Source of the DNA: Akkermansiaceae bacterium
GTDB taxonomy: Bacteria > Verrucomicrobiota > Verrucomicrobiia > Verrucomicrobiales > Akkermansiaceae
Assembly: GCA_028822695.1 (NCBI GenBank)
Contig: JAPKDA010000014.1
Coordinates: forward strand, 1 to 36,421
Reading direction: 5' to 3'
Length of the DNA stretch: 36,421 bases
Under the pieces are notes generated by a model. It was not told where the DNA came from and ran no database searches. It saw only the letters and a program-made list of their open reading frames with translations. Shown here piece after piece: positions 17,293 to 25,936 of the stretch (its first letter is position 1; every line of letters begins with the position of its first letter). Made by a program: the position numbers and the translations under genes.

Positions 17293-18594
17293 TTACGCCC
17301 CCAGATTCGAAATCGTCTGGAAGATCGCCGTAATCATCAAATACGCCATCGTCCCGATCAACAAGGCCATCACGATCAACACCGCCGGCATGATCAAGGC
17401 CATGATCCGCTGCAATGCTCCGTTCAACTCCTTGTCGTAACGCTCTGCAGCCCGCCGCAGGGCCTGGTCAATCTTTCCGGTCTGTTCACCCACCGAAACC
17501 ATGTCGATCAAGAGTGGTGGAAATGCCGCCGTCTTGATCATCGCCTTCGACAAAGCCCGACCGTCGCCCACCATCTCGATCATGTCATTCGTGTGGGCCC
17601 GCATGTGAATGTTCTGCGTGGCATCACGCGTCAACTCCAACGACCGCAGCAACGGTAAACCGTTCCCCACCAAGTTCGCCATCGTCTCCAAAAACTGCAC
17701 AAAAAACCGATGCTCCACCACCCGCCCATAGAGAGGCAACCGCAACTTGATCCGATCCCACGCCGGCTTGTTCGCCTCCGAGTCCTTCCAAGCCTTGAAG
17801 AGAATCAGCAACGCTCCAATCAGCAACAAGACCACGATCCACCACGCCTTCGCAAAGTCACTGATCCCAATCAAAATCTTCACCCCCAACGGCAAACTCG
17901 CCCCCGGCGTGCTCTGCAACAATGCCGTGAGCTGAGGGATCAACTTTGTCACGAAAATCACTCCCACCCCGACTCCCGAAAGGACGAGGAATGCCGGGTA
18001 AATCAAGGCCAGCGTAATCCGACCCTGGAGCTCCTGGAGCATTTTTAAATAGTCCGCCTGCCGCATCAAAATCGTGTCCAACGCTCCAGATGCCTCACCA
18101 GCCGCCGCCAAACTACAGTAGAGCGGACCGAAGCTGGGACTGCAGCGGCGCAAGGCCGCGGAGAAATTGTTTCCGTCCCGCACCAACTGCCTGATCTTCT
18201 GCGAAACAATCTTCAGGTTCCCCGACTGCTGCCGCGTCTCCATCGCTTTGAGCGCCGGCTCCAACATCAATCCCGCCGAGAGCATATCACTGAGCTCCTC
18301 CGTAAAGAGAACCACCTCGCCCCGCTTCAGCTTGATCGGCCCCTCGGGAATCTCCTCCGGTTTGTCCGCCTTGGCCTTCGGCGTAGGCACTGCAGCCCGC
18401 GCTGCACCTTTTCGGCTGCTCGCCGGAGCCTTCTTCTCCACCTTCCCTTTGGTCACACTCGACTCAGACAAGCGCACCGGCTGCAAACCCTTCCCGTCGA
18501 GAACCCGAAGCGCCTCGCCACGATCATTGGCCGTCAACTCACCGGTCGTGACTGCCCCGGCCGATGACACTGCTTTGTAGGTAAATACTGCCAT
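17293..18594 (-). CDS. type II secretion / type IV pilus inner-membrane platform protein (GspF/PilC)
   Basis: 433 residues. The N-terminus MAVFTYKAVSSAGAVTTGEL is the start of the GspF/PilC family. Two T2SSF domains follow: about 95-215 (LFTEELSDMLSAGLMLEPAL ... EASGALDTIL) and about 297-420 (FLETMANLVGNGLPLLRSLE ... SVGEQTGKIDQALRRAA), with transmembrane helices after each and one at the C-terminus. It forms the membrane platform on which the GspE ATPase acts. An unusual feature is a Lys/Ala/Pro-rich linker at about residues 46-90. It starts 20 nt after gspE on the same strand; no pilin or secretin gene is in the window. Confidence 0.92.
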   Translation of the reverse strand: MAVFTYKAVSSAGAVTTGELTANDRGEALRVLDGKGLQPVRLSESSVTKGKVEKKAPASSRKGAARAAVPTPKAKADKPEEIPEGPIKLKRGEVVLFTEELSDMLSAGLMLEPALKAMETRQQSGNLKIVSQKIRQLVRDGNNFSAALRRCSPSFGPLYCSLAAAGEASGALDTILMRQADYLKMLQELQGRITLALIYPAFLVLSGVGVGVIFVTKLIPQLTALLQSTPGASLPLGVKILIGISDFAKAWWIVVLLLIGALLILFKAWKDSEANKPAWDRIKLRLPLYGRVVEHRFFVQFLETMANLVGNGLPLLRSLELTRDATQNIHMRAHTNDMIEMVGDGRALSKAMIKTAAFPPLLIDMVSVGEQTGKIDQALRRAAERYDKELNGALQRIMALIMPAVLIVMALLIGTMAYLMITAIFQTISNLGA

Positions 18595-18614
18595 GTTCAG
18601 TCTTCTCGATTCGA

Positions 18615-20327
18615 TCAGGCCACTCCTCCAAGGTCAGAACTAGTCACCGAAATCACTTCTTCGATCGTTGTCTCGCCCTGCAACACCTTCCACCAACCAT
18701 ACTCCCGCATCGGCAGGTAACCGTCTCTGATGGCATGAGCTTTAATCTCCGAGGCGCTCGCCCCATGCGCGACAAGCTCCTGCATCTCTTCGGTCAACAG
18801 CACGATCTCAAAAATCGCCAGCCGCCCTTCAAAACCTGTATTGCGGCAATGATCACAGCCCACCGCCTCGTAGGCAGTCCCCTGAATCTCCGGAGGAATC
18901 CCCAATGTGATGCGCTCCGATTCCGGCAAATCGATGGGACGTCGGCAAGTTGAGCATAATCTCCGGACGAGTCGCTGCGCTAGGAAAGCCCGCACCGCCG
19001 CCGACAACAAAAACGGCTCCACCCCCATATCCAACAATCGACCAATCCCGCCCAGCGAGTCGTTGGTGTGCAGCGTACTGAACACAAGGTGACCGGTCAA
19101 CGAGGCCCGGATCGCGATCTCCGCGGTCTCAAGGTCTCGAATCTCACCAATCATCACGATGTCCGGATCCGCTCGAAGAATCGACCGCAGGCCACTGGCA
19201 AAGGTCAAACCGATCTCGGACTTCACCGCGATCTGCATCACTCCATCGAGCTTGTTCTCCACCGGATCCTCAATGGTCACAATCCGCGTATCCGGCAGGT
19301 TCACCTCACTGAGGAAGGAATACAAAGTCGTCGACTTACCGGAACCCGTAGGCCCCGTCACCAGAATGATTCCGTTCGAAAGCTTGAGCAACCGCTCGAT
19401 CTTGTCCCGGATGAATCCCTCCATCCCCAGAAGATCCACATTGAACCGCTGCTGATTGAGCAAACGAAGGCTGACGCTTTCTCCCTCCACCGTGGGCACC
19501 GTGGCAACACGCACGTCGATCGACCGCCCCTCGAAGGACAGGTTGATCCGTCCATCCTGTGGCAAACGTCGCTCTGCAATGTCCAGCCGCGACATGATCT
19601 TTAATCGGGCGATCACCGAACTCTGCAAGGCCTTGATGTTCTCTGGTACCGCGATGTCCACCAGACGACCGTCGATCCGATAGCGAATCCGTAGATTGTC
19701 CGACAAAGGCTCCACGTGAATATCCGTCGCCCGTTGATCGAGTGATTCCCGGATGATCTGGTTCACAAACTTCACCACGCTTGCCTCCTCATCTACATCG
19801 TCGTCAATGACGTTCGCCTCGTCCTCACGCTCCAGATTCTCGTAGTCGAGATCCCGACCCTCGAGAATCTGCTCAAAAGTGTCCGCACCCACACCATACA
19901 ATCGGCGAAGCGCATCGTGCACCCGGCGACGCGAGGCCATCTGCCAGACGATCGGCATATCCACCGCCTGCACCGCCGCCTGCCGGGCCACCAAATTAAA
20001 CGGATCAAAAGTCACGATCACCAGACGTTCCGACCCCTCCTCACCCTCCAATGCCACTGGCAGAAGTCGATGCTTCAGCGCAACCCGCGGCCCACAGGCC
20101 TCCCGTAGGGTATTGAGATTCTCCTCCTCCGGGATTTCGTCCAACCACTCGATCCCCAACTGCCCCGCAAGGTTCCGCATGTAGGGCTCCTCATCCACCA
20201 CTCCCGAGTCGAGAATGTCGTCCAAGGGCGATCGCTGCCGCTGGGTGGCCTGATCGATCACCTCGGCCAAGCTCTCGAGATCCTCGCATCCGGTCTCCCG
20301 GGCAGGGGCAATCAACAATTCAGTCAT
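18615..20327 (-). CDS. GspE/PilB-family secretion/pilus assembly ATPase
   Basis: 570-residue cytoplasmic hexameric ATPase. Residues about 20-150 form an MshEN-type N-terminal domain, then the T2SE core: Asp-box region ATDIHVEP, Walker A GPTGSGKST at 325-333, Walker B with LRADPDIVMIGEIRDLETAE, the His-box STLHTND, and a zinc tetracysteine made by CSTC and CDHC near the C-terminus. This combination is typical of extension ATPases for type IV pili or type II secretion, and PilT-like retraction ATPases lack the zinc module. It lies directly upstream of gspF. Whether the pair serves pili or secretion cannot be told from this window. Confidence 0.94.
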   Translation of the reverse strand: MTELLIAPARETGCEDLESLAEVIDQATQRQRSPLDDILDSGVVDEEPYMRNLAGQLGIEWLDEIPEEENLNTLREACGPRVALKHRLLPVALEGEEGSERLVIVTFDPFNLVARQAAVQAVDMPIVWQMASRRRVHDALRRLYGVGADTFEQILEGRDLDYENLEREDEANVIDDDVDEEASVVKFVNQIIRESLDQRATDIHVEPLSDNLRIRYRIDGRLVDIAVPENIKALQSSVIARLKIMSRLDIAERRLPQDGRINLSFEGRSIDVRVATVPTVEGESVSLRLLNQQRFNVDLLGMEGFIRDKIERLLKLSNGIILVTGPTGSGKSTTLYSFLSEVNLPDTRIVTIEDPVENKLDGVMQIAVKSEIGLTFASGLRSILRADPDIVMIGEIRDLETAEIAIRASLTGHLVFSTLHTNDSLGGIGRLLDMGVEPFLLSAAVRAFLAQRLVRRLCSTCRRPIDLPESERITLGIPPEIQGTAYEAVGCDHCRNTGFEGRLAIFEIVLLTEEMQELVAHGASASEIKAHAIRDGYLPMREYGWWKVLQGETTIEEVISVTSSDLGGVA

Positions 20328-20393
20328 AGATACGTATCAGTGGTGTAATGCCCCCCAGACCGCTTCCTGTCAGTGGTTTTTCCCCGAAACCCC

Positions 20394-21323
20394 TCATTCC
20401 TGTTCCGCAAGCCACCGTTCAGCCTCCAAAGCAGCTGCACAGCCCTGCCCTGCCGCGGTAATAGCTTGACGGTAAAAATGATCCGCAACATCCCCAGCCA
20501 CAAAGAGCCCCTCCGTCTTGGTCGCCGTCCGGCTGGCGTTCTGGAGAATGTAGCCATTTTCGTCCACATCTACCAAGTCTCCCAAGAAGGCGCTGTTTGG
20601 CACGTGACCAATCGCAATAAATACCCCGCGTGCCTCCAACTCACTCTCCTCACCAGTTTTGAGGTTTCTCAGCCCCACTGCCCTCATTTTGTTGTCATCA
20701 GCCGGGTGGTAGGCGGTCAGCTCGGAATTCCAGATCGGCTCGATCTTTTCATTCGCGAGAGCCCGTTCCGCCATGATTTTCGACGCCCGAAGCTCGTCCC
20801 GACGATGAACCAGGTAAACCTTGCTTGCGAAGCGGGTCAGGAAGGTCGCCTCCTCACAGGCTGAATCTCCTCCACCCACCACCACAACCGGCATATCCGG
20901 GTAAAATGCCCCGTCGCAGGTCGCACAGGTGGTCAACCCACCCTTTCCATAGAGCGCATCCTCACCGGGCAGTCCCAACATGCGGGCCGAGGCCCCCGTC
21001 GCCACGATCACCGCCTTGGCTTCCAGAGTCTCCTCGCCAATCTTGATCTCGAAAATCCCGTCGTCCCGCTTCGTCACCCCCTCCGCAGTCTTATACTCCA
21101 CTCGGGCCCCGAACTTCTCGGCCTGCGCCTTCATGTTCTCCATCAGCTGCCAGCCATCGATTCCCTCAGGAAATCCCGGGAAATTCTCAACTTCCGTCGT
21201 CGTCGTTAGCTGCCCGCCGACCTGCGCTCCCGCCAATACCAAGGGCTTCAAATTCGCCCGGCTGGTATAAATTGCTGAGGTCCATCCTGCACATCCTGTC
21301 CCGATAATGATTACGTCTTCCAT
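20394..21323 (-). CDS. trxB: thioredoxin reductase
   Basis: 309-residue cytoplasmic FAD/NADPH enzyme that reduces thioredoxin. Features: FAD-binding [12 protein letters not shown] near the N-terminus (the usual form has P-A-G-Y/L; here C and W are substituted), the redox pair C133-A-T-C136 in [13 protein letters not shown], the NADPH motif [10 protein letters not shown] followed by [13 protein letters not shown], and the C-terminal FAD block [21 protein letters not shown]. Length is normal. No RBS is obvious upstream of the ATG. It lies 66 nt upstream of gspE on the same strand and need not be functionally linked to it. Confidence 0.96.
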   Translation of the reverse strand: MEDVIIIGTGCAGWTSAIYTSRANLKPLVLAGAQVGGQLTTTTEVENFPGFPEGIDGWQLMENMKAQAEKFGARVEYKTAEGVTKRDDGIFEIKIGEETLEAKAVIVATGASARMLGLPGEDALYGKGGLTTCATCDGAFYPDMPVVVVGGGDSACEEATFLTRFASKVYLVHRRDELRASKIMAERALANEKIEPIWNSELTAYHPADDNKMRAVGLRNLKTGEESELEARGVFIAIGHVPNSAFLGDLVDVDENGYILQNASRTATKTEGLFVAGDVADHFYRQAITAAGQGCAAALEAERWLAEQE

Positions 21324-21399
21324 ACTGCTATGAGTCAGAGCGGCGGAGACTAGTCCCGCGAATCCTCAAGGTCAAAAATTGAATCTCCCCCAGGCCAAT

Positions 21400-22350
21400 T
21401 CATTGGGCCCGTTTCGCCCGCTCGGACTGGATCCAGGCCCGGTCGTCATCAGAGAGCTGCTTTTCCTTGGCCAAAAGCCGCTTCCCCCTCGGCTCCACCA
21501 AAAGCATCTCGCCCTTGCTGTAGCGGAGTAATCGCGCAAAGACCTGCTTCCCCTTCCGATTCTTCCACACCCGATAGCCCTTCTTCTTCATCGCCGCCAT
21601 CCACGCCACCTGCTGCCGCTGCGCCGTGATGGTCGCATTCTTGATCCGCCCCCAATAGAACTCGCCCTCCCCCTGTCGATAGCCCTTGTAGCGTCCCGTC
21701 ACCGTCCCATCGGGAGCCATCACCAGAACCATCGGGAGCCCCGACACTTTGTAGCGCTTCTTCAACTTCGCCAGGTAGGCCTTTTTGCGCAGTTCCTCGT
21801 CCTCACTCTTCCCAGTCACATTGAAATCAATCCGGAGCCGAACCAAATTCTCGAAAGCCCAGGCATCAAAGCTCGGGTCCGAAAAGACCTCCGCGCTCAA
21901 GGATTTGCAGAGCGGACTCCTCTTCGTGTCCGTGAACCAAATCAAAATCGGTCGCCCCTTGCGCACCGCGTTCCTCGTCGCTTCGGTATAGCTGGTTTCC
22001 CATCCACCCACCTGTTCTCCCTGACTCGCCAAGCTCGCCTCCATCCCTTCCAATGGAGCTTCCGGATTGTCCGGGTCGGTCCACGCAATGTCTTCATCAG
22101 CGGGAAGGCCAACTGGCAAAGGACCAGCCGCCACTTCAGTCGGGAAACCTCCTCCACCCGGTCCATCCAGGCTCACTCTCGCCAGCGGTGTCGTTCCTCC
22201 ACCCTCCGGACTCGCCATCAAATGCGCGGGCACTTTCGGAACACCCCTCGAGGGAGCATCACCCGAAATCGAATCCACCGCTCGCTTCACATGGCCACAA
22301 CTGCCCAACACAAAACCAAGAAAAACCGGGGAAATCAGGATCCAACGCAC
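21400..22350 (-). CDS. lipoprotein with thioredoxin-like domain and C-terminal SHD1-like domain
   Basis: 316 residues. The lipobox LGSC puts the lipidated Cys at 18. A Gly/Pro-rich stretch (about 20-110) precedes a thioredoxin-fold domain (about 115-225): RKGRPILIWFTDTKRSPLCK, then FDAWAFENLVRLRIDFNV, then VSGLPMVLVMAPDG with the cis-Pro. The redox motif reads S-P-L-C, lacking the first cysteine of CxxC. The C-terminal part (about 258-306: YRVWKNRKGKQVFARLLRYS, LVEPRGKRLLAKEKQLSDDDRAWI) resembles the SHD1 domain found in many Planctomycete/Verrucomicrobial surface proteins. Probable envelope protein of unknown role. It is divergent from the antiporter gene, 91 nt apart. Confidence 0.8.
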   Translation of the reverse strand: MRWILISPVFLGFVLGSCGHVKRAVDSISGDAPSRGVPKVPAHLMASPEGGGTTPLARVSLDGPGGGGFPTEVAAGPLPVGLPADEDIAWTDPDNPEAPLEGMEASLASQGEQVGGWETSYTEATRNAVRKGRPILIWFTDTKRSPLCKSLSAEVFSDPSFDAWAFENLVRLRIDFNVTGKSEDEELRKKAYLAKLKKRYKVSGLPMVLVMAPDGTVTGRYKGYRQGEGEFYWGRIKNATITAQRQQVAWMAAMKKKGYRVWKNRKGKQVFARLLRYSKGEMLLVEPRGKRLLAKEKQLSDDDRAWIQSERAKRAQ

Positions 22351-22441
22351 CCCTGAAGCCTAGCAGGGCAGGCAGGACACGCAAGGCCGCCAATTTCCAT
22401 TGCCCCCGACCCCCGCCTCGTTAAAGTCGCCGCGCCGAGAC

Positions 22442-24109
22442 ATGATAAACCCCCCTGCCATCTCCCTGCTCCTGGGCCTCTTCTTCGCCCTTTCTTCTTT
22501 CAGCTACGCAGCCGGTGGCCATGGCCCCGAACCGGCCTACCCCGCTGAGGACGGCAGGAAAATCCAATACGCCGCATTCCCCATCCCGACTCACGAGCTC
22601 CCCACCGAAACAGACGCTGAGGGCAACATCAACTTCTTCGAGACGGTCAAAGCCCGCATCAGCGCAGATCCATTCAACCTCGTCGCCTCAATCATCTTCT
22701 TGCTCGCCATCTGCCATACCTTCGCCGCCAGCGCCATCAACAAGGCCGCCCACAAGGCCGAACACGAACACCGCGAACGCATTCATCAGGAAGGCCGCAC
22801 CGCCTGCGCCAAACCTCATGATGACGCCGAGGACGATGTGTCGTTCAAAGCCACCGCTCTCCACTTCCTCGGAGAGATCGAAGCCATTTTCGGCATCTGG
22901 ATCATCGCCCTCGCCGCTGCTGCGATCGGCTTCTATTCCTGGGGCGATTTCAAAAGCTATGTCAGCTACGACCGTGAGTTCATCGAACCCACCTTCGTGG
23001 TCATCATCATGGCCATCGCCGCGAGCCGTCCCGTTCTTCGATTCGCCGAACTCGTCATGGCCCGTGCCGCGGCACTCCGCAACGGAACCCCCGGCGCATG
23101 GTGGTTCAGTATTCTCACCATCGCGCCCATCCTCGGCTCCTTCATCACCGAACCTGCCGCGATGACCATCGGCGCCCTTCTCCTTGCCAAAAAATTCTAC
23201 GTCCTCCGCCCGAAAGCCGGCTTCGCCTATGCCACCCTCGGCTTGCTTTTCGTCAACGTCTCGGTCGGCGGCACCCTCACCCACTTCGCCGCCCCTCCCG
23301 TCCTCATGGTCGCCAGCACTTGGGACTGGGGCATGGAATTCATGTTCCTCCACTTCGGCTGGAAAGCAGTGATCGCAGTCCTCCTCAGCAACATCCTCTA
23401 CTTCGCTCTGTTCCGCAAAGAACTCCTCCGCATGGAGGACGCCGCGGACGGCATCGAGGACGGCGTCTCCCACGCCATTGCTTGGCACGATCGCGATGAT
23501 CCAGTTCCCGCCTGGGTGATTCTGACACACCTCCTCTTCCTCGCTTGGACGGTGTTTAATGCCCACACCCCGGTCCTCTTCATCGGAGGATTCCTCTTCT
23601 TCATGGCCTTCGTGGTCGCCACCCGACACCACCAGAACACCATTTCCATGCGCGGCCCCATCCTCGTCGGATTTTTCCTCGCTGCCCTCATCATTCACGG
23701 CGGTTGTCAGGCATGGTGGATCGAACCTGTCATTCTCTCCCTCCCCGACAACGCCCTCATGCTGGGTTCCACGATTCTTACCGCCTTCAACGACAACGCC
23801 GCGATCACCTATTTGGCCTCTCAGGTCGATGGCATCAGCCCCACTGCCAAATACGCTGTCGTTGCCGGAGCGGTAACCGGTGGCGGACTGACCGTCATTG
23901 CCAACGCCCCGAACCCCGCGGGTCAAAGCATCCTGAATCGACATTTCGAAGGCGGCATCTCCCCCCTCAAACTTGTCTGCGGAGCACTCGTCCCCACCAT
24001 CATTTGCTACCTCGCCTTCAGCTTCCTTCCCCATCTCGGCGGAGCAGCAGGCTCCTCTGGCGATGACAACGAACACCACGAGCCAGCCACCCCGGCCGCG
24101 GCCGAGTAA
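22442..24109 (+). CDS. putative Na+/H+ antiporter (multi-pass membrane protein)
   Basis: From the ATG at 22442 the protein has 555 residues and starts with a signal-like segment (MINPPAISLLLGLFFALSSF). About twelve hydrophobic helices follow, including FNLVASIIFLLAICHTFAAS, one with EPAAMTIGALLLA, one with GGTLTHFAAPPVLMVA, and two late ones containing STILTAFNDNAAITYLAS and GGGLTVIANAPNPAG. These paired Asn/Pro-containing re-entrant-like motifs are typical of the ion-transporter superfamily and match the putative Na+/H+ antiporter group found in chlamydiae and verrucomicrobia. The C-terminus is His/Glu/Ala rich. A second feature is a His/Lys/Glu-rich loop between helices 1 and 2. The transported ion is not proven. 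It is followed 12 nt later by ribE. Confidence 0.75.
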   Translation: MINPPAISLLLGLFFALSSFSYAAGGHGPEPAYPAEDGRKIQYAAFPIPTHELPTETDAEGNINFFETVKARISADPFNLVASIIFLLAICHTFAASAINKAAHKAEHEHRERIHQEGRTACAKPHDDAEDDVSFKATALHFLGEIEAIFGIWIIALAAAAIGFYSWGDFKSYVSYDREFIEPTFVVIIMAIAASRPVLRFAELVMARAAALRNGTPGAWWFSILTIAPILGSFITEPAAMTIGALLLAKKFYVLRPKAGFAYATLGLLFVNVSVGGTLTHFAAPPVLMVASTWDWGMEFMFLHFGWKAVIAVLLSNILYFALFRKELLRMEDAADGIEDGVSHAIAWHDRDDPVPAWVILTHLLFLAWTVFNAHTPVLFIGGFLFFMAFVVATRHHQNTISMRGPILVGFFLAALIIHGGCQAWWIEPVILSLPDNALMLGSTILTAFNDNAAITYLASQVDGISPTAKYAVVAGAVTGGGLTVIANAPNPAGQSILNRHFEGGISPLKLVCGALVPTIICYLAFSFLPHLGGAAGSSGDDNEHHEPATPAAAE

Positions 24110-24121
24110 CTAAACAAAGCA

Positions 24122-24709
24122 ATGTTCACCGGATTGGTAGAAGCAACCGGCACCGTCCTCGCTCTCAATGAATGCGGCGACCAGGCCCAACTGCGCATTG
24201 CTCTTCCCTTCGCCAACGAACTCGCACTCGGCGACTCCGTAGCCATCAACGGGTGCTGCCTCACCGTCACCTCACACGATTCGGAATCAGCCACCTTCGA
24301 TCTTCTCACCCAAACCCTCAAGGTCACCTCTCTCGGCGCCCTACAGCTCGATTCCCTCGTCAATCTCGAACGCGCCCTCACCGCAAACGCCCGCCTCGGC
24401 GGCCACTTCATGCAAGGCCACGTCGATGCCACCGGAACCGTCGCCGACCTCTCCGTCCTCGGACAGGACCACCGCTTCGAAGTCACCCTTCCTCCTGAAA
24501 TCGAACGCTACTGCATCGCCAAAGGTTCCCTCGCCGTCGACGGGATCTCTCTGACCATCGCCGAGTTGACCGACTCATCCGCCGTCTTTTGGATCACCCC
24601 ACACACCTTCCAGGCCACCAACCTCCGCGGCCTCGCCAAAGGCTCCGTCCTGAATCTCGAGGCCGATCTCCTCGCGAAGTACACCGAGAAGCTCCTCCGC
24701 AAATCCTAG
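24122..24709 (+). CDS. ribE: riboflavin synthase, alpha chain
   Basis: Cytoplasmic trimer that dismutates two 6,7-dimethyl-8-ribityllumazine molecules to riboflavin. The 195-residue protein consists of two lumazine-binding repeats: the first from MFTGLVEATGTV with VAINGCCLTV, the second with FMQGHVDATGTV and LAVDGISLTI, both family hallmarks, and the C-terminus NLEADLLAKYTEKLL. The ATG follows the antiporter stop by 12 nt, so they probably share a transcript. No FMN riboswitch-like sequence is seen upstream, and no other riboflavin genes are nearby. Confidence 0.96.
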   Translation: MFTGLVEATGTVLALNECGDQAQLRIALPFANELALGDSVAINGCCLTVTSHDSESATFDLLTQTLKVTSLGALQLDSLVNLERALTANARLGGHFMQGHVDATGTVADLSVLGQDHRFEVTLPPEIERYCIAKGSLAVDGISLTIAELTDSSAVFWITPHTFQATNLRGLAKGSVLNLEADLLAKYTEKLLRKS

Positions 24710-24821
24710 CGTAGCGGAAGTACTACATGCTTTCGGCGGTTCCACGGTCCGCTTCTCCTGGCCCCCGTAGCAGACATACTCAGGGTCATCAGGCAGATGA
24801 CAGCACCCTTCCCATCCACCC

Positions 24822-25244
24822 CTACCCCGGCGCCAACAGCGTCAACGGCCACACCGGGATATTCCGTAGCACGCTGTAGAGCAGAATAATCGTCACCATC
24901 GCGATCCCGGACCGTTTTCCCATCCGCATCCGCGGCCCCCGGTAGCGCTCCGCAAACAACCACGCCGCTAACTCCACGCCGATCCAGACGATCAAGAACG
25001 GAGCCGCCAACACCACCAGCGGATTGTAGCTCACCGCCTTGCCGATGCGAAGATGCAGCAATTCATGACTGGCCCGCGTCACCCCACACCCCGCACAATC
25101 CAGTCCGGTCAACTCTCTGAGCGTACACCTCGGATAGATCGATCCACCGTCAGTCGGTGAATGATGATAGAGGTAGATCGATGCCACCACCACCGCGGCC
25201 ACTCCCAGGAGCACCACTAAACACCGTGTGAAAAAATTCTGCAC
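24822..25244 (-). CDS. DUF2752 membrane protein
   Basis: 140 residues with three hydrophobic helices (about 8-24, 72-94, 112-130). Between the first two lies the DUF2752 signature: YPRCTLRELTGLDCAGCGVT, with three cysteines, followed by RASHELLHL. The usual form is CP..TG..CPGCG.TRA. Function is unknown. It starts with GTG only 3 nt after the stop of the GYF_2/DUF4190 gene, implying translational coupling, and in other genomes DUF2752 often sits next to TM2- or DUF4190-type membrane proteins. The downstream 112 nt to the convergent ribE contains no obvious terminator. Confidence 0.82.
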   Translation of the reverse strand: MQNFFTRCLVVLLGVAAVVVASIYLYHHSPTDGGSIYPRCTLRELTGLDCAGCGVTRASHELLHLRIGKAVSYNPLVVLAAPFLIVWIGVELAAWLFAERYRGPRMRMGKRSGIAMVTIILLYSVLRNIPVWPLTLLAPG

Positions 25245-25247
25245 CGC

Positions 25248-25784
25248 CTACATGTCCTGAGAGACCGCCCAAACGATAAAAATAATCTCCGCCAGTTGGA
25301 TAAAGAGTCCGATATACCCGGTCACCAAACCAGCTACAGCCATCCCCTTTCCTCCCATCGGAGTCGGCGAGTTATTGATCTGCTTCATCGCCACATGACC
25401 ACAAATCACGGCAGGGAGAGCGCACAACCCATGCACATAACAAAGCATGATCCCAATAATTCCACAGACCATGCTGGCAATCGCCATCCCATTGGTCGGT
25501 GCACCAATCATCGTTGGCTGCGCCAATGGTTGCTGCGGGGTTTGATAAGTCGTCCCCACCGCCCCGCTGGCAACTTCAGTCGCGGAAGTCGATGCCGGAG
25601 TCGCCGCGGCCTGATCGCTCCCTGAAGAAACTTCACTCACCTCCCCGGCCGGCGACCACTCCGCCATTCCTTCCCGCCAAATCAGATCCGTAGGAGCGAT
25701 CTCCCCACTGGTCACCTTCGCCTGAAGCGTGGCCAGATCGACCGGCCCCTCTTGCTTACCGTGCTTTGCGTAATACCATTTCAT
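25248..25784 (-). CDS. GYF_2 (DUF4339) plus DUF4190 membrane protein
   Basis: 178 residues. Residues 1-46 are a GYF_2 domain (MKWYYAKHGKQEGPVDLATL then LIWREGMAEWSPAGEV), a small module thought to bind proline-rich or protein partners. A Ser/Thr/Ala/Gln-rich linker (about 50-95) leads to a DUF4190 two-helix membrane domain (NGMAIASMVCGIIGIMLC ... CGHVAMKQIN ... GKGMAVAGLVTGYIGLFI). The cytoplasmic domain is at the N-terminus. Function is unknown. It is the third gene of the minus-strand group that ends with DUF2752, separated from the tiny ORF upstream by 15 nt. Confidence 0.85.
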   Translation of the reverse strand: MKWYYAKHGKQEGPVDLATLQAKVTSGEIAPTDLIWREGMAEWSPAGEVSEVSSGSDQAAATPASTSATEVASGAVGTTYQTPQQPLAQPTMIGAPTNGMAIASMVCGIIGIMLCYVHGLCALPAVICGHVAMKQINNSPTPMGGKGMAVAGLVTGYIGLFIQLAEIIFIVWAVSQDM

Positions 25785-25799
25785 TGATCTGATCCCTTC

Positions 25800-25880
25800 C
25801 TAGCTTACTCCAGCGAACAGGAACAATGCCAAAATGTCCAAAATCAACAGCAGAGTCAAACCGATCACGATATCCCCCAT
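25800..25880 (-). CDS. 26-residue single-helix membrane ORF, possibly a frameshifted 47-residue protein
   Basis: This is a tiny frame between two genes of the same operon. It reads MGDIVIGLTLLLILDILALF plus six more residues, nearly all one hydrophobic helix, and ends at TAG 15 nt before the next gene. AGGA lies 7 nt before the ATG. The frame stays open upstream to 25925 with a hydrophilic stretch (AKEQQEHGPVSQDEV) but no start codon. An ATG at 25944, overlapping the stop of the upstream gene, reads MTDKAL in another frame. Dropping one base near 25926 would fuse both into a 47-residue tail-anchored protein. Either a real small protein, a recent frameshift, or a sequencing error. Confidence 0.45.
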   Translation of the reverse strand: MGDIVIGLTLLLILDILALFLFAGVS

Positions 25881-25936
25881 CACCTCATCCTGAGAAACGG
25901 GTCCGTGCTCCTGCTGCTCTTTCGCCTAGTGCTTTG

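Noticed and set aside
22688-24079. 463-codon minus-strand open frame opposite the antiporter
   Set aside because: Acidic, Gly/Glu/Asp-rich low-complexity translation without structure; the plus strand encodes a well-formed membrane protein.
24109-24121. FMN riboswitch before ribE, or SAM/SAH riboswitch before metF
   Set aside because: The gap before ribE is only 12 nt and the metF leader shows none of the conserved riboswitch stems.
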